A stretch of DNA of 9,550 nucleotides from DATHVR01 sp035461175. Its GTDB lineage: Bacteria; Actinomycetota; Acidimicrobiia; Spongiisociales; ZC4RG35. The position numbers and the translations under genes are program-made. The notes under the pieces are model-generated. The model saw only the letters and a list, made by a program, of their open reading frames with translations. It ran no database searches and was not told the DNA's origin. The DNA is taken from positions 1 through 9,550 of the forward strand of contig DATHVR010000041.1 of the NCBI GenBank assembly GCA_035461175.1, written 5' to 3'. Of this stretch, positions 5,629 through 9,550 are shown piece by piece. The stretch's first letter is position 1. Each line of letters opens with the position of its first letter.

Positions 5629-5964
5629 ATGGCTGACTACACCAACCGTGACACGGCCACCCGGGTGATCACGCCCGAGACGCCGAACGAGTGGATCATG
5701 CTGCCCGGTGTCGCCGTCTATGTGAACGATCACGCCCCCGGCGAGACTGCCGACCTCCACACCCACGACGAGGACCACATCCTGGTGATGCGGTCGGGTC
5801 GCATGCGCTGGACCGTCGATGGCAAAACGGTCGAGACCGGGGCCGGCGACGTGATCCTCGCCCCCGCCGGCGTCGAGCACGGGTACGAAGTCCTGGGGGA
5901 CGAGCCTGTCAAGCTGCTGTGCGTCGAATCGCCCAATCCAGAACCGGATCGCGTCGAGGGCTAG
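5629..5964 (+). CDS. Small single-domain cupin protein
   Basis: 111 residues. The ATG at 5629 is chosen over upstream in-frame codons because GGAGG (5620-5624) stands just before it. Cupin motif 1 is present as GETADLHTHDEDHILVMRSG (38-57), with H44, H46 and H50 as metal ligands; the usual glutamate position is occupied by H50. Motif 2 is GDVILAPAGVEH (73-84), with H84 as the fourth ligand. The protein is therefore a one-barrel, cytosolic, probably Fe/Mn/Zn-binding cupin of the kind that acts as a small dioxygenase, isomerase or ligand sensor. The substrate is not evident and no pathway genes adjoin it. It is divergent from the CPBP gene and convergent with the VOC gene. Confidence 0.85.
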   Translation: MADYTNRDTATRVITPETPNEWIMLPGVAVYVNDHAPGETADLHTHDEDHILVMRSGRMRWTVDGKTVETGAGDVILAPAGVEHGYEVLGDEPVKLLCVESPNPEPDRVEG

Positions 5965-6089
5965 AACGGGGAGGTTGTCCCTGGCGGGATGGGTTGGAGG
6001 TTCGGGATGAGCAGGCCCTCCAGGGGAAGCTGTGGGAGCGCCGGCGGAGGCCTGGGGGCCTTTCGGGGCGGATGTTGGAGTTGTTGTAT

Positions 6090-6112
6090 CTGGCGGTCAT
6101 AGCGATCGCCAG
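6090..6112. terminator. Candidate stem-loop between convergent cupin and VOC genes
   Basis: CTGGCGGT (6090-6097) pairs with ATCGCCAG (6105-6112), including one G-U pair, over a seven-base loop. It lies in the 190-base gap between the two convergent genes and could stop transcription from either side. A smaller hairpin, AGGCC/GGCCT at 6048-6061, lies nearby. Neither has a T-run, so both are tentative. Confidence 0.28.
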
Positions 6113-6154
6113 GCGAGTGGAGGCGGACCGGAGGCGTCGCCTCGGCACCGGCGG

Positions 6155-6556
6155 CTACATGTCGCGCGCCGACAGCACGCAGAACTCGTTTCCCTCCGGA
6201 TCGGCCAGAACGTCGAAGCTGGCATCGGCGGGTTGGCCGACGTCCACTCGTTTGGCTCCCATTTCCAGCAGGCGCTCGATCTCTGCCTCGCGGTCGTCAC
6301 TGGTATGGGGGGCGAGGTCGAGGTGGAGACGGTTCTTCACCTGCTTTTCCTCCGGTACGGGAACGAAGACCAGGCCCGGACCGATCTCCTCCCAGGGGGT
6401 GGTGCGGAGGGTTTCCACACTCACATGAGCCGGGATCACGATCGCTTCCTCGGGTGTCTCGAGAAATACCCGCCAGCCGAGCGCCTCGGCCCACCAATTC
6501 GCCTGGGCGACGGGGTCGGCACTGTCGATCACGGTCGAGTACCAGCGGATTGCCAC
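6155..6556 (-). CDS. VOC-superfamily (glyoxalase/dioxygenase fold) protein
   Basis: 133 residues from a GTG at 6556, chosen because AAAGGA precedes it and the product then begins with the standard first strand (AIRWYSTVIDSADPVAQANW). An upstream GTG at 6583 would add nine residues. The two beta-alpha-beta-beta-beta modules of the fold are visible: WWAEALGWRVFLETPEEAIV (21-40), then NRLHLDLAPHTSDDREAEIE (75-94), closing with FDVLADPEGNEFCVL (114-128). H78 and E124 are in the places of typical metal ligands, but the first-module ligand is unclear. The HLDLA and DPEGNEFCVL patterns match the broad 'glyoxalase-like domain' proteins, many of which are resistance or small-molecule binding proteins with unknown substrate. 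It follows the flavoprotein gene on the same strand, 108 bases away and separated from it by a hairpin. Confidence 0.85.
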   Translation of the reverse strand: MAIRWYSTVIDSADPVAQANWWAEALGWRVFLETPEEAIVIPAHVSVETLRTTPWEEIGPGLVFVPVPEEKQVKNRLHLDLAPHTSDDREAEIERLLEMGAKRVDVGQPADASFDVLADPEGNEFCVLSARDM

Positions 6557-6595
6557 ACAGATCCTTTCGAAGCGAGACCACACTCAACCATGCAC

Positions 6596-6616
6596 AGCGG
6601 ACGGTGGATGTCCGCT
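6596..6616 (-). terminator. Perfect 7-bp stem-loop between the flavoprotein and VOC genes
   Basis: AGCGGAC (6596-6602) and GTCCGCT (6610-6616) are perfect inverted copies around a seven-base loop, 48 bases past the stop of the flavoprotein gene and about 40 bases ahead of the VOC start. It could end or weaken transcription of the first gene, or be an operator for the second. No T-run is present. Confidence 0.38.
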
Positions 6617-6664
6617 AAGCGCGAGTTCTACCGCAACACGCCCCGGAACGGACTCGAGCGCTGG

Positions 6665-7171
6665 TCAGCCCGGCTGGAGATGCCGGCTCATGTCGGCGGC
6701 AAAGATCCGGTCGGCCACCATGCGGTAATAGGGCGAGTCGCCCAGATGCTCGTCGAAGGTCGCGTCTCCGTAGTGCCCGCGGAGGAACCCGGCGAAGTCA
6801 CGGTCGGATCCCTCGAGATCGAGCAACTCGGCCGTGCCGTGGACGGTCACCACCAGCGCCTCGCCTTCCACATGGGTGGCGGAGACGGCCGGGTTCCGAG
6901 CGATGTGCCGAGCCCGGATGGCGTTGGCGGCCGTTCCGAAGCGCAACTCGCCGTGGAACAAGAATGTGTCGACCGGGCCGGTCCGGGGGCGGCCATCGCT
7001 CGTGGTGGTGGCCACGACGAAGACCTGCATGCCCTGCATGCGGGTGATCAATTCATCTGCCCCGACCCGGACCCGGGGAGAATGGATTTCCTGGAGATGC
7101 GAGCCGGCGGCGGCGTAGCTCTCATCCAGGAGCTTCTGCAGTCGGGTCACCTCCCCATGCGTCTCGAACAT
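6665..7171 (-). CDS. Pyridoxamine 5'-phosphate oxidase-like split-barrel flavoprotein
   Basis: 168 residues from ATG at 7171. After an N-terminal helix (about 5-30) comes the split barrel: FVVATTTSDGRPRTGPVDTF (51-70) with the typical T-x-x-x-D-G-R-P-R-x-x-P strand-turn-strand, then LFHGELRFGTAANAIRARHI (71-90), NPAVSATHVEGEALVVTVHG (93-112) and a C-terminal helical part. The fold binds FMN or the deazaflavin F420, and members reduce or oxidise small molecules, including haem-derived compounds and drugs. Cofactor choice cannot be decided here, although F420 use would suit an actinobacterium. It starts 78 bases from the divergent TetR gene, so both could answer to the operator between them. 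Confidence 0.85.
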   Translation of the reverse strand: MFETHGEVTRLQKLLDESYAAAGSHLQEIHSPRVRVGADELITRMQGMQVFVVATTTSDGRPRTGPVDTFLFHGELRFGTAANAIRARHIARNPAVSATHVEGEALVVTVHGTAELLDLEGSDRDFAGFLRGHYGDATFDEHLGDSPYYRMVADRIFAADMSRHLQPG

Positions 7172-7196
7172 CGGCCAGAGGCTAGGGAGATCAGTC

Positions 7197-7226
7197 TTGA
7201 CGGGAGACGGTCAACGGCAATATTGT
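7197..7226 (+). promoter_or_regulatory. Predicted promoter of the TetR-ABC operon
   Basis: TTGACG (7197-7202, five of six matches to the -35 consensus) is followed after 18 bases by TATTGT (7221-7226, four of six matches to the -10). Transcription would start near 7233, leaving a very short leader before the TetR start codon. The -10 box lies inside the inverted repeat at 7221-7242. Confidence 0.5.
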
Positions 7227-7245
7227 CGTATGGTCGACAATACGA
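7221..7245. promoter_or_regulatory. Overlapping inverted repeats, probable TetR operator
   Basis: TATTGTCG (7221-7228) and CGACAATA (7235-7242) are perfect inverted arms around a six-base spacer. A second repeat, TCGTAT (7226-7231) and ATACGA (7240-7245), overlaps it. The site covers the predicted -10 and start of transcription, immediately ahead of the TetR gene and between it and the divergent flavoprotein gene. This is the standard place for a TetR autoregulatory operator, and two overlapping palindromes suit binding of two dimers. The assignment to this TetR is an inference from position. Confidence 0.6.
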
Positions 7246-7249
7246 TGAT

Positions 7250-7957
7250 ATGGGAATGATGTCGCCGACTATCGATAGTCGATCCCCGGAGGATCTGACC
7301 GCGCGAGCCCGGATCCGGGATGCGGCGATGGTTGAGTTCGCCACTCACGGCTTCACGCGGGCGACGATGAAGGGGATCGCCGAGGCGGCCGGGGTTTCGA
7401 CCGGGCTCGTCCAGCATCATTTCGGGACCAAACAGGGGTTGCGGCAGGCCTGTGACGAGGCCGTGCTCGAGATCGTTCGACGCAAACTGGATGTCATTGC
7501 GGAGATCGACCGGGAAGGAACCGTCCGGCCCGACATCATCTCCTCCTTGTACGGCTCGAGTCCGCTCGCCGTCCGCTATCTGATCCGGGTGCTGGTGGAG
7601 GGTTCGGAGGAAGGACCCGCCCTGTTCGACGAGCTCGCCTCGGAGACCGAACGCTTCTTGAGTGGCGCCCGGCCCGATCTGTTCCCGCCCGGGACGACGT
7701 ACGCCCGCGACGGGGCAGCGGTGATGACCTCCATGCACCTGGGCGTAGCCGTGTTCGAAGCTCATCTCAGCCGGCGCCTCGGCCTCGAAGTGGCCGAGGC
7801 GGCCAGTGCGGCGCGGGTCGGCCTGATCATGCTCGACGTCTACATGACGATGGCCGACTGGATAGCGTCTGAGACCGGAGGTCGGGCCCGGACGGCGATT
7901 CACCGATATGCCGAAGACCCGGACACGGGTCGAAACAAGGAGCAGAACGATGGATGA
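7250..7957 (+). CDS. TetR/AcrR-family transcriptional repressor
   Basis: 235 residues from ATG 7250; ATGs at 7256 and 7259 are equally possible, since no strong ribosome binding site decides. The helix-turn-helix lies at about 19-65: ARARIRDAAMVEFATHGFTR, then ATMKGIAEAAGVSTGLVQHH and FGTKQGLRQACDE, matching the family's G(F/Y)xxATxxxIAxxAGVSxGxxxxHFxxKxxL pattern. The remaining helices (about 70-230) form the ligand-binding and dimer domain and look like those of repressors that sit in front of antibiotic exporters. The gene overlaps the ABC ATPase gene by eight bases, and an inverted repeat covers its promoter, so the expected role is to hold the operon off until a drug-like ligand binds. 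Confidence 0.9.
   Translation: MGMMSPTIDSRSPEDLTARARIRDAAMVEFATHGFTRATMKGIAEAAGVSTGLVQHHFGTKQGLRQACDEAVLEIVRRKLDVIAEIDREGTVRPDIISSLYGSSPLAVRYLIRVLVEGSEEGPALFDELASETERFLSGARPDLFPPGTTYARDGAAVMTSMHLGVAVFEAHLSRRLGLEVAEAASAARVGLIMLDVYMTMADWIASETGGRARTAIHRYAEDPDTGRNKEQNDG
7266..7281. promoter_or_regulatory. 16-bp perfect palindrome in the TetR gene start
   Basis: CGACTATCGATAGTCG is self-complementary over all 16 bases and lies 7-16 bases inside the TetR coding start, depending on which ATG is used. It may be a second operator for the TetR protein or a neighbour's regulator, or it may form a stem that influences translation. Its arms differ from those of the upstream inverted repeat, although both contain a CGA/TCG end. 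Confidence 0.35.
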
Positions 7958-8873
7958 TGTGATTCGGGCCATGGGCCTGGTCAAGAACTTCGGAGCGACG
8001 CAGGCCCTCGACGGCCTGGATCTTCAGGTGGCGCGAGGGGAGGTGCATGGCTTCTTGGGGCCCAACGGCGCCGGCAAGACCACCACCCTGCGGATCCTGC
8101 TGGGTCTGCTGCGACCCGACGGCGGTGAGGTGACGCTGCTCGGAGGAGATCCCTGGGCGGACACGGTGGAGCTCCATCGCCGGCTCGCCTTTGTCCCCGG
8201 CGATGTCGAGCTGTGGCCCAACCTCACCGGAGGCGAGGCCATCGATCTGCTCGCCCGCCTGCGCGGAAGCTTCGACCAGAAACGGCGTGACGAGCTATGC
8301 GATCGCTTCGACCTCGATCCTACCAAGAAGGGCAAGACCTATTCGAAGGGGAACCGCCAGAAGGTGGCGTTGATCGCCGCGCTGGCCAGCGACGTCGAGT
8401 TGCTCCTACTCGACGAGCCCACCGCCGGGCTCGATCCATTGATGGAGGCGGTGTTCCAGGACGTGATCCGGGAGGTGAAGGCGGCAGGGCACACGGTGCT
8501 GTTGTCGAGTCACATCCTCGCCCAGGTGGAGGTGCTCGCCGACCGCATCTCGATCATCCGCCAGGGCAGGATCGTGGAATCCGGGACGTTGACCGAGTTG
8601 CGCCACCTGACTCGCACCACCATGACCGTGGAAACGGACGGAGCGACGGATTCTCTCGCCGCGCTGGAAGGGGTCCACGACCTCGAACGTATCGACGGCC
8701 TGGTCCGCTTCCACGTCGACGGTGACCACGTCGACGCGGTGGTACGGGCATTGGCACCGCTGGGAGTACGCACACTGACTGCGCATCCGCCCACGCTCGA
8801 ACAGTTGCTCATGCGTCACTATGGCGACGAACTGGCCGCCCGCACCAACCGCACCCAGGAGAGCCGGGAATGA
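7950..8873 (+). CDS. ABC exporter ATP-binding protein, antibiotic-export type
   Basis: 307 residues. The ATG at 7950 has AAGGAG (7937-7942) seven bases ahead. The nucleotide-binding domain covers about 1-220: Walker A GPNGAGKT at 37-44, the Q-loop region replaced by FVPGDVELWPNLTGGE (81-96) as in CcmA-like exporters, signature YSKGNRQKV at 131-139 (in place of LSGGQ), Walker B LLLLDEP at 151-157, D-loop AGLD and the switch histidine H188. The C-terminal part (about 221-307) is the extra domain of these drug-export ATPases. The protein hydrolyses ATP at the inner face of the membrane to drive the permease encoded next, which overlaps its stop codon. This pairing is known from exporters of polyketide-type antibiotics such as tetronasin. 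Confidence 0.93.
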   Translation: MDDVIRAMGLVKNFGATQALDGLDLQVARGEVHGFLGPNGAGKTTTLRILLGLLRPDGGEVTLLGGDPWADTVELHRRLAFVPGDVELWPNLTGGEAIDLLARLRGSFDQKRRDELCDRFDLDPTKKGKTYSKGNRQKVALIAALASDVELLLLDEPTAGLDPLMEAVFQDVIREVKAAGHTVLLSSHILAQVEVLADRISIIRQGRIVESGTLTELRHLTRTTMTVETDGATDSLAALEGVHDLERIDGLVRFHVDGDHVDAVVRALAPLGVRTLTAHPPTLEQLLMRHYGDELAARTNRTQESRE

Positions 8874-9550
8874 CGGTCGCCGCCCCTCGCCGGACCCCTG
8901 TCGCCGCCGACGCCGACGGCGGCACCCTGGCCGGCACGGGCACACTGGCCCGGTTCATGCTCCGACGCGATCGGGTCAAGCTGCCGGCCTGGGTGGGCGG
9001 ATTCGGGCTGTTCATCGTCTACCTCGCCTCGGCGCTGCCGGTGGCATACCCCGAGGACGACCTCGACACGGTGGTGTCGTTGTTCGGCGATCCGCTGGGT
9101 CGGGTGCTCACCGGGCCCGGATACGGCTTCGATGCCCCCACCTACGAGCGCCTCGTAGCCAACGGCTACGGGCTGTATCTGATGATCCTGTCCGGGCTGA
9201 TGAGCATCCTCCTCGTGGTCCGCCATACCCGGGTGGAGGAGCAGACCGGGAGGGCCGAGCTGGTTCGGGCCAACGTGGTCGGCCGTCATGCCCCGCTCAC
9301 CGCCGCCATGATCGTGGCGGTAGTCACGAATGCTGCGGCCGGGCTGGTCATCTTCCTGCTGATGATCGGGATGGGCGGATATGCGGTCGGTGGTTCGGCG
9401 CTGCTCGCCACCGCCGTGGCGGCCATCGGTCTGGCGTTCGCGGGAGTGGCGGCGATCACTGTCCAGCTCAGCCAGTACTCACGGGCGGCGGCGGGTATGG
9501 CCGGCGCGGCGATGGGAGTGGCCTTCGTGCTCCGCTCCGGGGGCGACATG
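8870..9550 (+). CDS. ABC-2 type permease of the polyketide-antibiotic exporter family (3'-truncated by window)
   Basis: The ATG at 8870 overlaps the TGA of the ATPase gene (ATGA), and the frame is open for 227 codons to the window edge. A basic, proline-rich N-terminus (about 1-35) is followed by membrane segments at about 40-60, 98-118, 143-168, 175-200 and the start of another near 205-222. Between the second and third segments is RHTRVEEQTGRAELVRAN (118-135), the EExxGRxEL cytoplasmic coupling motif of large ABC-2 permeases in the TnrB-like antibiotic exporter group, which usually run over 500 residues with about twelve helices. The window therefore holds less than half of the protein. It would form the exporter with the preceding ATPase under control of the TetR gene. 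Confidence 0.9.
   Translation, partial: MTVAAPRRTPVAADADGGTLAGTGTLARFMLRRDRVKLPAWVGGFGLFIVYLASALPVAYPEDDLDTVVSLFGDPLGRVLTGPGYGFDAPTYERLVANGYGLYLMILSGLMSILLVVRHTRVEEQTGRAELVRANVVGRHAPLTAAMIVAVVTNAAAGLVIFLLMIGMGGYAVGGSALLATAVAAIGLAFAGVAAITVQLSQYSRAAAGMAGAAMGVAFVLRSGGDM

Noticed and set aside
6032..7249. Very long open frame on the + strand upstream of and in frame with the TetR gene
   Set aside because: It is antisense to the VOC and flavoprotein genes, both with clear motifs; the TetR fold starts only after 7250.
7211..7984. Long - strand frame opposite the TetR gene
   Set aside because: Shadow frame without domain patterns; the + strand has complete helix-turn-helix motifs, an operator and an operon context.

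Overview
The window is high-GC DNA with GTG starts, ATGA stop/start overlaps and many small soluble enzymes and regulators. This fits an actinobacterium (Actinomycetota), and the left-edge protein family brings soil or marine Acidimicrobiia-type genomes to mind. The lineage is an impression, not a proof.

Left part (1-1594): a decayed region. A secreted/lipoprotein-like reading frame enters from the left edge and is broken by two compensating frameshifts. It is followed by about 1 kb of mostly non-coding DNA that looks like an integration scar. Two 172-bp direct repeats (795-966 and 1010-1181, nine differences, no indels) each end in the 3' half of a tRNA, most likely tRNA-Asn(GUU). A strong hairpin lies between them and a frameshifted small reading frame follows. 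No integrase gene is visible.

Middle (1595-4048, + strand): a probable Tp34/P19-like metal-binding protein, a two-domain GNAT acetyltransferase, the leftover C-terminal part of a small membrane protein, and a YjbR (MmcQ)-type protein fused to a C-terminal helix-hairpin-helix domain. A stem-loop at 4072-4109 probably ends this run.

Centre (4049-7171): a CPBP-family intramembrane protease on the - strand, with scraps of possible coding sequence before and after it; a divergent single-domain cupin on the + strand; then on the - strand a VOC/glyoxalase-fold protein downstream of a pyridoxamine-phosphate-oxidase-like split-barrel flavoprotein.

Right part (7172-9550, + strand): a compact TetR regulator - ABC ATPase - ABC-2 permease operon of the polyketide-antibiotic exporter type. 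The three genes overlap (8 bp, then ATGA). A clean inverted repeat sits on the predicted -10 box ahead of the TetR gene, as expected for autorepression with release by the exported drug. The permease runs off the right edge.

I see no CRISPR array, toxin-antitoxin pair, phage structural gene or clear new defence system. The most unusual element is the tandem tRNA-end repeat. The rest is ordinary accessory actinobacterial content with several gene remnants.
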